Shown here: positions 24,573 through 33,594 of the stretch, in pieces
How positions within the stretch are numbered: the stretch's first letter is position 1
Layout: the number at the start of each line of letters is the position of its first letter
NCBI GenBank assembly: GCA_038525525.1
Contig: JBCBHO010000005.1
Location: forward strand, 62,001 to 126,000
Length of the DNA: 64,000 nt
Reading direction: 5' to 3'
DNA from: Shimia_B sp038525525
GTDB lineage: Bacteria; Pseudomonadota; Alphaproteobacteria; Rhodobacterales; Rhodobacteraceae
Notes under the pieces: model-generated
Told to the model about the DNA's origin: nothing
Databases searched by the model: none
Seen by the model: only the letters and a program-made list of their open reading frames with translations
Program-made: the position numbers and the translations under genes

Positions 24573-25403
24573 TCAGCGCCCGCGCACCCAGCGCGCGCGC
24601 TCCGGCCGGCCGAGCCTTACGGCAAGGATGACAAGGGCATAGACGGCATAGCTCACCGGGCCCGCCGCGAAGAGGCGCGCATGGTCCCGTGCGCCCAATG
24701 GCGACTTGCCCTCGTTGGCGAGCATCCCCGGGTAGCGCTGCGCGAGCTCGCGCATTCCTGCATCCTGCCGGCGACGGACGCGCACGAGGCCCCTGAAGCC
24801 CTCCACGAGGGGCCAACTGTAGGACGCGGCGACCTGGACGCGCTCCTCCGGGCCGAAGCTCAGGCGGGCGAAGCCGTCATCGGAGATGATATCCGGGAAC
24901 GCGCCCCAGCGTGCCCGGCCCGCCCGGTTGACCGCGAAGAGCCCCGCGCCCGGGGCGGTGCTCGCCATGAAGGGCAGCCGCTGCCAGGTCGCGGAGAAAT
25001 GCCGGGTGACCCAGCTTCGCGCTTCAGCCACCTCGAGGGTACCGCTGGCATAGCGCGGGGCCTCGGTGGCAAGCGCCCTGTGGAGCGCGGCCACCATGGC
25101 GGGGTCGAGCTTCACGTCGGCGTCGAGGTAGATACGCGTGGCCCCGCGCGCCACCGCGTCGGCGGCATTGAGGGCGCCGGGCTTGCCCGGCTCCGCGCGC
25201 TCGAGAATGCGGATCTCCCAGCCCGCCGCCGCGAGGTGCGGCGCGCGGGCTCGCGCCTCACGCACGGTGCCATCGGTGCAGGCATTGGCGGAGACGATCA
25301 CCTCGCCCCGCAGCCCGCCCATCTGTTGCGCGGCGAGGGCCGCGAGACAGCGGCCGATATAGCCTGCCTCATTTTGCGCGGGGATGATCACCGAGAGATC
25401 CAT
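24573..25403 (-). CDS. Glycosyltransferase family 2
   Basis: 276 residues with a GT-A fold. MDLSVIIPAQNEAGYIGRCLAAL at the start, ANACTDGT, then the metal-binding IYLDADVKLD (DxD) near residue 92 and a C-terminal hydrophobic helix (SYAVYALVILAVRL). A processive or membrane-bound GT2 that adds a sugar to the lipid-linked repeat unit. Start at 25403 overlaps the GT26 stop by one base, so the two are coupled. The longer upstream frame is a shadow of the neighbour. Confidence 0.88.
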   Translation of the reverse strand: MDLSVIIPAQNEAGYIGRCLAALAAQQMGGLRGEVIVSANACTDGTVREARARAPHLAAAGWEIRILERAEPGKPGALNAADAVARGATRIYLDADVKLDPAMVAALHRALATEAPRYASGTLEVAEARSWVTRHFSATWQRLPFMASTAPGAGLFAVNRAGRARWGAFPDIISDDGFARLSFGPEERVQVAASYSWPLVEGFRGLVRVRRRQDAGMRELAQRYPGMLANEGKSPLGARDHARLFAAGPVSYAVYALVILAVRLGRPERARWVRGR

Positions 25404-26167
25404 CAGCGCGCCCGCGCCGCGGCACGCTGGATGAGCGCCGCGCGGATGAGGTCGGGCAGAATGGCAAAGCAGGCGAGATAGCGCCCGGCGAGGCGCCCGG
25501 GGTCGCGCAGGAGGCGCCAGGCCCATTCGAGCGCCATCCGCCGCGTCCAGGCGGGCGCGCGCGTCCCCGGAGCTGCGAGGAAATCGAGCCCCGCGCCCAC
25601 CGACACGAGGCCAAGGCCCGGTGCCACCTGCCGGGCGCGGGCAGCGAGCATCTCCTGCTTGGGCGCGCCGAGCGCAAGGAAGCAGAGCGCGACGCCCGCA
25701 GCCTCGAGCGCGGCGAGATGCTCCGCGGCCTCCACGCCCAGCGGATCGAAATCGAAGCCCGGCGCGATCCGCGCGCGGACCTCGAGGCCCGGGACCAGCG
25801 CCCCGAGCGCGCGCTCGGCCCGCGCCAGTGTGTCAGCCGTACTGCCGAGAAAGCCCACGGGCCGACCGAGCTCCGACGCCAGCGCACAAAGCGGCACCAC
25901 GAGATCCGATCCCGGCGCAAGCGCCACCGGCGCCCCGGCGAGCCGCGATAGCCAGACGACCGGATTGCCATCCGCCGTCACCAGATCATGCGCCGCGTAG
26001 GCCGCGCGGAAAGCGGGCGCACGCCGCAGCTTCACGAGATGATCGAGGTTGAGCGTGGCGAGCGCGAAGCCCTCTCCTACGCGGAGCTTCTCTACCACCG
26101 CTGACAGGGCCATGGGCGCATCGCGCATGTTGACGGTGATGGTTGTCCCAGAGAGCTGAAAGCGCAT
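25403..26167 (-). CDS. WecG/TagA/CpsF-family glycosyltransferase (GT26)
   Basis: 254 residues. LATLNLDHLVKLRR and the block DLVTADGNPVVWLSRLAG are the GT26 active-site region (the TADGxPVVW signature). GRPVGFLGSTADTLARA and LGAPKQEMLAARAR complete the family pattern. Adds an N-acetylmannosaminuronate-like or related sugar to the lipid-linked intermediate at the inner face of the membrane. Start at 26167 is supported by GGGAGGAG. Couples to the GT2 downstream. Confidence 0.9.
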   Translation of the reverse strand: MRFQLSGTTITVNMRDAPMALSAVVEKLRVGEGFALATLNLDHLVKLRRAPAFRAAYAAHDLVTADGNPVVWLSRLAGAPVALAPGSDLVVPLCALASELGRPVGFLGSTADTLARAERALGALVPGLEVRARIAPGFDFDPLGVEAAEHLAALEAAGVALCFLALGAPKQEMLAARARQVAPGLGLVSVGAGLDFLAAPGTRAPAWTRRMALEWAWRLLRDPGRLAGRYLACFAILPDLIRAALIQRAAARAR

Positions 26168-26190
26168 GGTTCGCTCCTCCCCGGCCGGCC

Positions 26191-26760
26191 TCAGGGCGCG
26201 CTGGACTGCGCCGCGGCGGCCCGTGCCTCGCGCGCATCGGCATCGGGGAAGCGCCCGTAGGGCTCGAGCGTCACGCCCGAGCGGATGATGCGTGCCGGGT
26301 TCCCGGCGACGACCGATCCCGGCGGGACATCCCGCGTCACCACCGCGCCCGCACCCACGATGCAGCTGTCGCCGATCTCCACGCCCGGCAGGATGATCGC
26401 GCCGCCCCCGATGAAGCAATGCGCGCCGATACGCGTGTCCACGAAAAGGCCCCGCGTCCGGTCATGGCTGAGCATGCGCACGTCGAAGGCGACGTAGCTC
26501 CGCGCGCCCACATGGATGCCGCGCGGCCAGGTCTTGTCGAACTTCGCCGAGAGCGAGAACTGGCAGGTCGGGTGCAGGTCCATCCGCCAGATGGCCCGGT
26601 AGTACCAGCGGCGCGCGGCCACCACCGCGTGGCGCAGCCCGTGGAGGCGGTTGAGGCCGGCGCGCTCCATCTTGGCCAGTGGCGCGCTCCCGTCGCCCAC
26701 GTCCGGAGAGCGCATGGCCAGGGGGCTACTTTCAACCTCTGGATTTTCAATGCGTGACAT
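26191..26760 (-). CDS. Hexapeptide-repeat acetyltransferase (WcaF/NodL-type)
   Basis: 189 residues with left-handed beta-helix hexapeptide repeats: IHVGARSYVAFDVRMLSHDRTRG, then TRIGAHCFIGGGAIILPGVEIGDSCIVGAGAVVTRDVPPGSVVAGNPARIIR, the standard C-terminal signature. Likely O-acetylates a sugar of the polymer using acetyl-CoA; His in LSHDRT is the expected catalytic base. The N-terminal 80 residues are an extension without repeats. Start at 26760 is preferred, 26715 is an alternative. Divergent from the next GT2. Confidence 0.86.
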   Translation of the reverse strand: MSRIENPEVESSPLAMRSPDVGDGSAPLAKMERAGLNRLHGLRHAVVAARRWYYRAIWRMDLHPTCQFSLSAKFDKTWPRGIHVGARSYVAFDVRMLSHDRTRGLFVDTRIGAHCFIGGGAIILPGVEIGDSCIVGAGAVVTRDVPPGSVVAGNPARIIRSGVTLEPYGRFPDADAREARAAAAQSSAP

Positions 26761-26875
26761 GTTCTCGCTATAGTGGCAGGGTTTACGAAGAAGTATAGAG
26801 ATTTCAGGCCTGTGCCCGCGCGCTCCTCCCCTGAGCTGCGCCGGCGCGCAGGCGACGGGAAAGGAGCCTCGCGCC

Positions 26876-26923
26876 ATGGTCCGAGCTCACCCCAAGGGAT
26901 GGCCGCCGGAGCAGCGCCCATGA
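26876..26923 (+). CDS. Possible 15-codon leader ORF upstream of GT2
   Basis: ATG at 26876 follows a strong AAGGAG (26861-26866). It encodes MVRAHPKGWPPEQRP, and its TGA (26921-26923) overlaps the ATG of the glycosyltransferase at 26920 (ATGA). The arrangement suggests translation of the leader delivers ribosomes to the GT2 start. No function is claimed for the peptide. Confidence 0.4.
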   Translation: MVRAHPKGWPPEQRP

Positions 26924-28002
26924 CGGCCCCTCGGGCGGCATTGGAGCCCGCGGGCGCGCCAGAGGGGCTGACCGACAACACCCGGCACGGCACGAGCGCA
27001 CCCGAGCTCACGGTCATCATCGTCAGTTTCAACACGCGCGCGCTGACCCTCCGCGCCCTCGAAACGCTCCGTGATACGACGCGCCGGACCCGGATCCGCA
27101 CCATCGTCTGGGACAACGCTTCCGAAGACGGGTCCGCAGAGGCCATCGCCCTCGCCTTTCCCGAGGTGACGCTTGTCTCCAGCGCGGAAAATGTCGGTTT
27201 CGCAATGGCGAACAATCACGCCGCCGCGCACGTCAAAAGCGAGTGGCTTCTCCTCCTCAACCCCGACACGGAGTGTCACGAGGGCGCGGTGGACAGCCTC
27301 CTCGCCTTCGGGCGGGCCCATCCCGAGGCGGGGATCGTGGGCGGGCGCACCGTCTTTCCGGACGGCACGCTCAACATCGCCTCCTGCTGGATGCGCATCA
27401 CGCCGTGGTCAGCCTTTTGCGCGGCCACCGGGCTGAGCTCGACCCTGCCCCGCTCCGCGCTCTTCAACCCCGAGGCCATGGGCCGCTGGCCGCGGGACAG
27501 TATCCGCGAGGTCGACGTGGTGGGCGGCTGTTTCATGCTCATGCGCACGGAGCTTTGGCGCCGCCTCGGGGGCTTTGACCTGCGCTATTTCATGTATGGC
27601 GAGGAGGCCGATCTCTGCCTCAGGGCAAAGGCCATGGGCTACCGCCCGATGATCACGCCAGACGCGGAGATCATGCATCTCGAGGGCGCGTCGTCCCCTT
27701 CCGAGGCACGCAAGTACCAGATGATCGCCAAGGCCCGCATGACCCTCATCGAGCGGCACTGGCCGCCGCTGCTCGTGCCCTACGGGCGCGCGATAATGGC
27801 CCTCTGGGCGCTCAACCGCGCCGTCCTCCTTGGCACTTACACGCGGCTGACGGGGCAGAAGCGGCAGGCGGCGCGAAAATGGGCGGAGGTCTGGGCCGGG
27901 CGGCGGGACTGGCTTCGCGGCTATGCCCCACCGGAACGGCGCGAGGGCCCAAACGGTGTGGCCCTCCGGACAGAGGCGCACGCAGGACATGACCGCGTCT
28001 GA
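26920..28002 (+). CDS. Glycosyltransferase family 2 (rhamnosyltransferase-like)
   Basis: About 360 residues. The GT-A core reads LTVIIVSFNTRALTLRALETL, VWDNASEDGS, ENVGFAMANNHAA, LLLNPDTE (metal-binding DxD region) and later DVVGGCFMLMRTELWRRLGGFDLRYFMYGEEADLCLRAKAMGY, typical of dTDP-rhamnosyl-type transferases. The N-terminal part of the longer frame is poorly ordered; I prefer ATG 26920, overlapping a short leader ORF with a strong ribosome site. Start sites at 26899 or 26773 cannot be excluded. Its 3' end overlaps the flippase start by 14 bp. Confidence 0.88.
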   Translation: MTAPRAALEPAGAPEGLTDNTRHGTSAPELTVIIVSFNTRALTLRALETLRDTTRRTRIRTIVWDNASEDGSAEAIALAFPEVTLVSSAENVGFAMANNHAAAHVKSEWLLLLNPDTECHEGAVDSLLAFGRAHPEAGIVGGRTVFPDGTLNIASCWMRITPWSAFCAATGLSSTLPRSALFNPEAMGRWPRDSIREVDVVGGCFMLMRTELWRRLGGFDLRYFMYGEEADLCLRAKAMGYRPMITPDAEIMHLEGASSPSEARKYQMIAKARMTLIERHWPPLLVPYGRAIMALWALNRAVLLGTYTRLTGQKRQAARKWAEVWAGRRDWLRGYAPPERREGPNGVALRTEAHAGHDRV

Positions 28003-29542
28003 GACCGCAGATCCCCGCGATGCGGCCTTCGCCACAGCGCATGACCCAGCACGTCACGGCGCGAGGGTCGGCACGGCCTCTGTTGCCGTTCTCGCGCTCT
28101 CGGCCCTGAAGACTCTCCTTCTCTTCGGTGGCATCATGATCACCGCGCGGCTCATCCCGCCAGCGGAATTCAGCGTCTTCGCGTTGGCCATGGCCGCTCT
28201 GATGATCGCGCTCAAGCTGTCGAATTTCGGTCTGCCCCAGGCGATCCTGCAGCGGCCTGACATGACCCATGGGGCCGCCACCGCGATCTTCTGGACGAAT
28301 GTGGGCTTTGCGGGCCTGGGCGCGGTTCTCGTGGCGGGGCTCGGCCCGCCCGCCGCTGTGCTCTTCGGCAATCCCCGCGTGGCCCCCGTCTTCGCAGCGC
28401 TGGCACTCAACGTCGTCCTCGCGGCTCTCATCGGCCAGTTCGGCGCGGTCTTGCAAAGGCGGCTCGAGACCGCGCGGCTCGCGCGCCACGAGACCCTCGC
28501 GGAGGCGCTGGGGCTCGGCGCGGCCATCGCCGCGGCACTGGCGGGGTGGAGCTACTGGGCCCTCGTCCTGCAGCAAGTGGTCATGTCTCTCGTTCTCGTG
28601 GGTCTGACGGCGCGGAGCGCGGGCTGGCGGCCCTCCCCGCCATGGCGCGCGGATTTCCGAGACGTGCGCGGGACACTCGGCTTCGGTGGCGCGCTGGCGG
28701 GCGCGGCCCTCGCCCAGCGCCTGACGCTGGACATGGGCACCCTGATCGCCGGCGCGCGGCTGGGCGATATGGCCACCGGGCTCTTCCAGCGCGCCGCGCG
28801 CATCGGGAGCCTGCCGGCGGAGCGCGTGACGGTGCCCCTTGCGGCCACGTTCACCTGGTCGCTCGCCCGGCTGCAGGACGCCCCCACCGACCTCCGCCAG
28901 AGCTATGTGCGCCTTGCGAGCCGCACCGCTCTCGTCATGTTCCCCATCGGGGTGCTCATGGCGGTGGCGTCGGCACCGTTGACGGCGGTCCTCCTCGGGC
29001 CGGACTGGGCTGGCGCGGCGCCGCTTCTGATGCTCTTCAGCCTCATGGTGGTGCATGCGGGCATCTTCGACGGGCTGCGCGCGCTCCTGATCTCCACCGG
29101 GCGCACGGATGTGCTGCTGGTCCACGGCCTGTTGCGCCTCGCCCTCGTGACGACAGCGCTTCTCCTTGCCTCGGACGCGGGGCTTGTGCCCATGGCCGCA
29201 GCATTCATGGCCGTAGATCTCCTCGTGGCGCTACCGCTCGCGCTCGCGCTCACGCTCCGAGCGACGCCGCTCTACCTGCGGGATGTCGTGCGTGCCCTGG
29301 GCCCGGCGCTCCTTGTCGCCATTGCGCTCGCCGCGATGTTGAAGCTTCTCGTCGCGCCCGCCCTCGAGCCGCTTCCCGCGGTGGCGGAAGTCGCGATCCT
29401 CGGGGCGCTGACCCTCGCGGGCTTTGCTGCCTTCGCGGCCTCGAGCGCCGCACTGCGCCATGATCTGGGGCGGGTCGCCGCGCTCGTTGTCGCGCAGCTG
29501 CGACGCGGACGCACGGCCGCGCAGCAAGGCGACTTTTCCTAA
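27989..29542 (+). CDS. Polysaccharide flippase (Wzx/MOP superfamily)
   Basis: 517 residues with about twelve membrane segments. The pattern LLFGGIMITARLIPPAEFSVFALAMAALMIALKLSNFGLPQAILQRPD is typical of O-antigen/teichoic-acid flippases of the MOP superfamily, which move lipid-linked repeats across the inner membrane. Then FGGALAGAALAQRLTLDMGTLIAGARLGDMATGLFQRAARI and LLGPDWAGAAPLLMLFS. Start at 27989 inside the GT2 3' end; co-transcribed. Works before the ligase/polymerase at 32131. Confidence 0.9.
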   Translation: MTASETADPRDAAFATAHDPARHGARVGTASVAVLALSALKTLLLFGGIMITARLIPPAEFSVFALAMAALMIALKLSNFGLPQAILQRPDMTHGAATAIFWTNVGFAGLGAVLVAGLGPPAAVLFGNPRVAPVFAALALNVVLAALIGQFGAVLQRRLETARLARHETLAEALGLGAAIAAALAGWSYWALVLQQVVMSLVLVGLTARSAGWRPSPPWRADFRDVRGTLGFGGALAGAALAQRLTLDMGTLIAGARLGDMATGLFQRAARIGSLPAERVTVPLAATFTWSLARLQDAPTDLRQSYVRLASRTALVMFPIGVLMAVASAPLTAVLLGPDWAGAAPLLMLFSLMVVHAGIFDGLRALLISTGRTDVLLVHGLLRLALVTTALLLASDAGLVPMAAAFMAVDLLVALPLALALTLRATPLYLRDVVRALGPALLVAIALAAMLKLLVAPALEPLPAVAEVAILGALTLAGFAAFAASSAALRHDLGRVAALVVAQLRRGRTAAQQGDFS

Positions 29543-29664
29543 AATCGAGCGCACCGGTGCAACTTCCGCCACGAAGCTGTTCTTTTCGCTGAGTTTCTGC
29601 TAGGCACAGACTGGGACATTGGCGGGGTGCAGCGGAAGCGCTGTCAACACGTGCGGAGCGCGCC

Positions 29665-30438
29665 ATGCCGATTGTCCGAGCCGGGGCCAAGCTCATCTAC
29701 TTCGCCCATGTGCCCAAATGCGGCGGCTCCGCCGTGGAGACCTACCTCGCCGATCGTTTTGGCTCGGTGGCCTTCCTAGATCACGCCTTTATGAGCCGGG
29801 ACGCGCAGGCGCGGTGGAGCGCCACCTCGCCCCAGCATATAGACGCCGCCGCGTTCGACACCCTCTTTCCCCGCAGCTTCTTCGATGCTTCCTTCGCGGT
29901 GGTGCGGCACCCCGTGTCACGGCTCGTGAGCGCCTATCATTTCCAGCGGGAGATGGAGCGCGCGATCCCCGAAGGGCAGGACTTCTCGACATGGCTCGAC
30001 ACGCTGCCGGCGCGTCTCGCCACACAGCGCGACGCCTACGACAATCACATCCGGCCCATGTCCGATCTCGTGCCGGGGGGCGCGGCCGTCTTTCATCTGG
30101 AGCACGGGCTCGACGCCCTCGTGCCGTGGCTCGACACGGTCACCGGCGCGGCGACGGGGCCGCGGCGCATCGCCCGGATGAACACGCGGGGCGCCTATGC
30201 GACGGTGACGTCCGAGGCGGCGCCCAAGGCAGTCGTCACCGAAGCCGATCGTGATTTGATTTCCGTGCTTTATGCCGAAGACTTCGCGCGCTTCTCCTAC
30301 GTGCTCCATGAGGCCGCGCCGAGCAGGCGGCCCCCGGGCGTCGCGCGCGCCGCGCTCACAGGCCGTGGCCATGCGCTGGAGCTGGCGCTCGGTCCCGTGC
30401 GTCGCCTGTCGCGCCGCCTGCGTCGTCTCCTCGCATGA
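29665..30438 (+). CDS. Sulfotransferase family protein (Sulfotransfer_2-like)
   Basis: 257 residues. The PAPS-binding loops are visible: LIYFAHVPKCGGSAVETYL (5'-phosphosulfate binding) near residue 10 and FAVVRHPVSRLVSAYHF (3'-phosphate binding) near residue 80. A C-terminal Arg-rich helix follows. Expected to transfer sulfate from PAPS to a sugar hydroxyl of the polymer or to a surface glycolipid. The stop overlaps the next start (ATGA). With the second sulfotransferase it suggests that the polysaccharide is sulfated. Confidence 0.84.
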   Translation: MPIVRAGAKLIYFAHVPKCGGSAVETYLADRFGSVAFLDHAFMSRDAQARWSATSPQHIDAAAFDTLFPRSFFDASFAVVRHPVSRLVSAYHFQREMERAIPEGQDFSTWLDTLPARLATQRDAYDNHIRPMSDLVPGGAAVFHLEHGLDALVPWLDTVTGAATGPRRIARMNTRGAYATVTSEAAPKAVVTEADRDLISVLYAEDFARFSYVLHEAAPSRRPPGVARAALTGRGHALELALGPVRRLSRRLRRLLA

Positions 30439-31139
30439 CCTCTGCGTCAATCCCGGGCGTTCTGGCGCTTCTACGGGGCCTCGGTGCAGCGCTCTTCCTC
30501 GCCCAGGGCGCCGTCGCGGCACCCTGCCCCGAGGCCGTAGCGCGCGCGGATGTCGGAGGGGGCGAAGAGCTCCACCTCGTCGTCCTCGGCACGAGCCTCA
30601 GCGCCGCGCAGCCGTGGCCCCTGGCGCTCGCATCCGCGCTGCAGATCTGCCTTGGCAGGCCCACGCGCGTGACGGTGATCGCCGCCGCGGGCATGGGCTC
30701 GGCCTGGGGCCTCGCGCAGGTCGGAGGCGTCGCCGCCGCGCGGCCCGACCTCGTCCTCATCGAATTTGCCACCAACGATGCTGATCTCCTCGACGGTGTT
30801 TCGCTGCGCCGGTCCCGCGCGCAGCACCGCGCGCTCGTCACATCGCTGCGGGTGGAGCGGCCCGCGACCCCGATCGCGCTCGTGTCCATGACGCCGGTGC
30901 ACGGTCTCCGGCAGGCCGTGCAGCGCGGCCGCCTGCCGCGCTACAACGCGATCTATCCGGAGCTGGCCACGGAGCTCGACGCTGTCCATGTCGATCTGGG
31001 CGCGGCTTGGGCGCGGGCGGCGCGGGCGCCGGACTGGCCCGATGACGCGATGCCTGACGGCTTGCACCCGCGCCCGGCACTGGCGCGGCGCGTCTTCGTC
31101 CCAGCGCTCCTCGCGGCGCTTCTGCCGGTGTTGGAATGA
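30435..31139 (+). CDS. Secreted SGNH/GDSL-type hydrolase
   Basis: 234 residues with an N-terminal signal sequence (to about residue 28, GAVAA). Block I LVVLGTSLSAAQPW carries the candidate Ser, block III LIEFATNDAD the Asn, and block V DGLHPRPALA the Asp/His pair. These make a plausible SGNH catalytic set, probably an esterase that removes or moves acetyl or other acyl groups in the periplasm. Four-base overlaps with genes on both sides show it is part of one operon with the two sulfotransferases. Confidence 0.82.
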   Translation: MTSASIPGVLALLRGLGAALFLAQGAVAAPCPEAVARADVGGGEELHLVVLGTSLSAAQPWPLALASALQICLGRPTRVTVIAAAGMGSAWGLAQVGGVAAARPDLVLIEFATNDADLLDGVSLRRSRAQHRALVTSLRVERPATPIALVSMTPVHGLRQAVQRGRLPRYNAIYPELATELDAVHVDLGAAWARAARAPDWPDDAMPDGLHPRPALARRVFVPALLAALLPVLE

Positions 31140-32131
31140 TGCCCGTGCCCCCCGGTCTGACCATCCCTCCAGCCACGGACACGCCCCGCCCGCTCGTCCA
31201 TATCGGCTACCACAAGACCGCGACGAGTTGGCTGCAAGTGCGGTTGTTCGTGCCGGCGCACGGGTTTTGGCAGATCCTCGATCACGACGAGGTCTTCGAC
31301 CTTCTCGTCCGCCCCCACGGCCTCCGCTTCGACCCCGCCCGGGCGGGCGAAGCCATCGAGGCGCGGCTGCGCGCGGTGGAGCCCGGCGCGGTCCCGGTGA
31401 TCTCATCCGAGCTCCTGAGCGGGCATCCCTTCTATGGCGGGCGGGAGAGCGATATCTACGCGGAGCGGCTCGCCCGCGTGCTGCCCCGGGCGCGCATTCT
31501 CGTCACCATCCGCAACCAGCTCCAGCTCCTGCCATCGCTCTATATGCAGTACCTCGAGCGCGGCGGGACATTGCCCTTCGCGCGGTTCTTCGACGGCGCC
31601 GAGACGCCCGGCTTTTTCGGCTTTGCACCTGAACACTACGAATACGATCTCCTCGTGGCCCGCTATCAGGCGCTTTTCGGGTCCGAGAATGTCTTTGTCC
31701 TCCCGCAGGAGGCGCTGAGGCAGGATCTCGATGCCGCCGGCGCCTGCCTCGCGCGCTTCGCGGGAGCGGCGGCCTATGCCGGGCTGCGCGGGGCCGCGCG
31801 CGCGCCCCACGCGCCAAGCTATCCCGAGGGGGCGCAGGCGGTCCTGCGCCGCGCCAATCACGTGCGCCAGAGCGTGCTCAATCCCGCGCCCTTCGTCAGT
31901 ATCGGGGGCCCGCGCCTTTCGGCCTACCGGTTGGTTGGCGCGCTCTCGCGCCGTTGGCCCTTCCGGGCGCGCACCGCCCGGCGACATCTCGTCTCCGACT
32001 ACGTGGCGCGCCGCTTTGCCGGGCGCTTTGCAGCGCACAACACGCGGCTTTCCGAGATCGTCTGCCACGCGCTGGACCTGTCAGCCTATGACCGGCTCGC
32101 GGAGCCCGTCGACGCCCGGGATGCGGGCTGA
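31136..32131 (+). CDS. Sulfotransferase domain protein
   Basis: 331 residues. LVHIGYHKTATSWLQVRLF near residue 20 is the 5'-PSB loop of PAPS-dependent sulfotransferases, and ARILVTIRNQLQLLPSLYMQYLERGG matches the 3'-PB region. Less like the first sulfotransferase, so the two probably modify different positions. Cytoplasmic, no membrane segment. Starts at the ATGATG overlapping the SGNH stop and ends in a TGATG overlap with the ligase gene. Confidence 0.8.
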   Translation: MMPVPPGLTIPPATDTPRPLVHIGYHKTATSWLQVRLFVPAHGFWQILDHDEVFDLLVRPHGLRFDPARAGEAIEARLRAVEPGAVPVISSELLSGHPFYGGRESDIYAERLARVLPRARILVTIRNQLQLLPSLYMQYLERGGTLPFARFFDGAETPGFFGFAPEHYEYDLLVARYQALFGSENVFVLPQEALRQDLDAAGACLARFAGAAAYAGLRGAARAPHAPSYPEGAQAVLRRANHVRQSVLNPAPFVSIGGPRLSAYRLVGALSRRWPFRARTARRHLVSDYVARRFAGRFAAHNTRLSEIVCHALDLSAYDRLAEPVDARDAG

Positions 32132-33594
32132 TGGCGCTTCTAGATCTCGCGCCACCCTCCCCGTGCGCCGCGCGGCGCGGCGCCTCGGAGCGGCTCTCGC
32201 CCCTCGTGCCGCTCTACCTATTCTGCGTGGTGGTCCCGGTCTTCTTCGAGCTGGGCCCGCTTTACGTGAGCACGCTGCGCCTCCTCCTCTGCCTCCTCGT
32301 GCTGCCGCTGGGCGCGCGGCTCCTCCTCGGGCATTTCGGGCAGCTCCGCGCGACGGATATCCTCTTTTTCCTCTCGTTCCTGTGGTCCGTCCTGGCGCTC
32401 GCGGTGACGGATCCGGGCCGGACCATCGAGCAGGCGGGCTCCACCGGCGCGGAGTTTCTCGGCGGCTACCTCCTCGCGCGGGCCTGCATTCGCAGCCGGG
32501 CGCAGTTCGTCGCATTCTGTCGGCAGCTTTGCGGGGCTGTGCTCCTTCTTTTGCCCTTCGCGCTCTACGAGGCGGTCACCGGCCTGCCGCCCCTCGCTCA
32601 TGCGATCGAGGCCCTGCCCGGCCTGCAATCTGTGACCGACCTCGATCTGCCGAGCCGCCTCGGCATGAACCGCGTGCAAAACACCTTCGCCCACCCCATT
32701 CACTATGGCCTTTTCTGTGCCCTCGCCTTTTCGATGACCTTCGTGGCGCTGAAGGGCGAGGTCCCCGGCGCCGCGCGCTGGCTGGCCTGCGCGGGCATTG
32801 CGCTGGGCTGTGGTCTGACGCTCTCCAGCGGGGCAATTCTCGCGCTGGCGCTTCAGATCGGGCTCATCGCGTGGGCCGTCGCGCTGCGCCGGGTGCGCTG
32901 GCGCTGGTTGTTTCTGGCGGCGCTTTGCGTGGCGGCCTACGTGACGGTGGACGTCCTCTCCACCCGCCGCCCGCTGCAGGTCTTCATGAGCTATGCCACG
33001 CTTAACGCGCAGACCGCGTTCTGGCGGGTGGTGATCTTCGAGCATTCCTGGGCCAACGTGCTGGCGCAGCCGATCTTCGGGGCAGGCTTTCAGGACTGGG
33101 CCCGGCCCGACTGGGTCGTCAGCGACAGTATCGACAATTTCTGGCTCACGACAGCCCTCCGCTACGGGCTCCCTGGCGCACTGCTCCTCGCGCTCGGCTA
33201 TGGTCACGGCCTTTTCCGGATCATGCTTCGAGACTTCCGCGCGCAGCGCGATCTGCACCAAGCGCGCCTCGCTTGGATCCTGAGCTTTGCCGGGCTCACC
33301 TTCACGCTCTGTACGGTCCACATCTGGGGCCACATCTACTCCCTCGTCTTCTTCACCTTCGCCGCGGGCCTTTGGCTGCTGGATGAAGAGGGTGACTTGG
33401 GACGAAAGGGCCGGCGCTCCGAAGTAAGACGACCGCGACCGATCTTCTCAAGGACCTTTCCAGCAGACGGGCAGTTTACCTCGCAAACTGGGTCAAGCAT
33501 TACCTCGCCGGATCCTAGTCCTCCTCCTCGAGGAGGATGCGGGCGGCGTCGCCTTCGAGGTCGTCGTATTGCCGGTGCCTCAGCGTCCAGATGA
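32131..33594 (+). CDS. O-antigen ligase/Wzy-like membrane protein
   Basis: 487 residues with about ten to twelve membrane helices. The pattern CGLTLSSGAILALALQIGLIAW (Wzy_C-type SxG motif) followed by a large periplasmic loop and GAGFQDWARPDWVVSDSIDNFWLTTALRYGLPGALLL is typical of the O-antigen ligase/polymerase family. Expected to polymerise or ligate the lipid-linked repeats in the periplasm. The last about 65 residues (after WLLDEEGDLG) are basic and Pro-rich, unlike the family, and overlap the convergent ccoS gene by 80 bp, so the 3' end may have been extended by loss of the original stop. Confidence 0.85.
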   Translation: MALLDLAPPSPCAARRGASERLSPLVPLYLFCVVVPVFFELGPLYVSTLRLLLCLLVLPLGARLLLGHFGQLRATDILFFLSFLWSVLALAVTDPGRTIEQAGSTGAEFLGGYLLARACIRSRAQFVAFCRQLCGAVLLLLPFALYEAVTGLPPLAHAIEALPGLQSVTDLDLPSRLGMNRVQNTFAHPIHYGLFCALAFSMTFVALKGEVPGAARWLACAGIALGCGLTLSSGAILALALQIGLIAWAVALRRVRWRWLFLAALCVAAYVTVDVLSTRRPLQVFMSYATLNAQTAFWRVVIFEHSWANVLAQPIFGAGFQDWARPDWVVSDSIDNFWLTTALRYGLPGALLLALGYGHGLFRIMLRDFRAQRDLHQARLAWILSFAGLTFTLCTVHIWGHIYSLVFFTFAAGLWLLDEEGDLGRKGRRSEVRRPRPIFSRTFPADGQFTSQTGSSITSPDPSPPPRGGCGRRRLRGRRIAGASASR

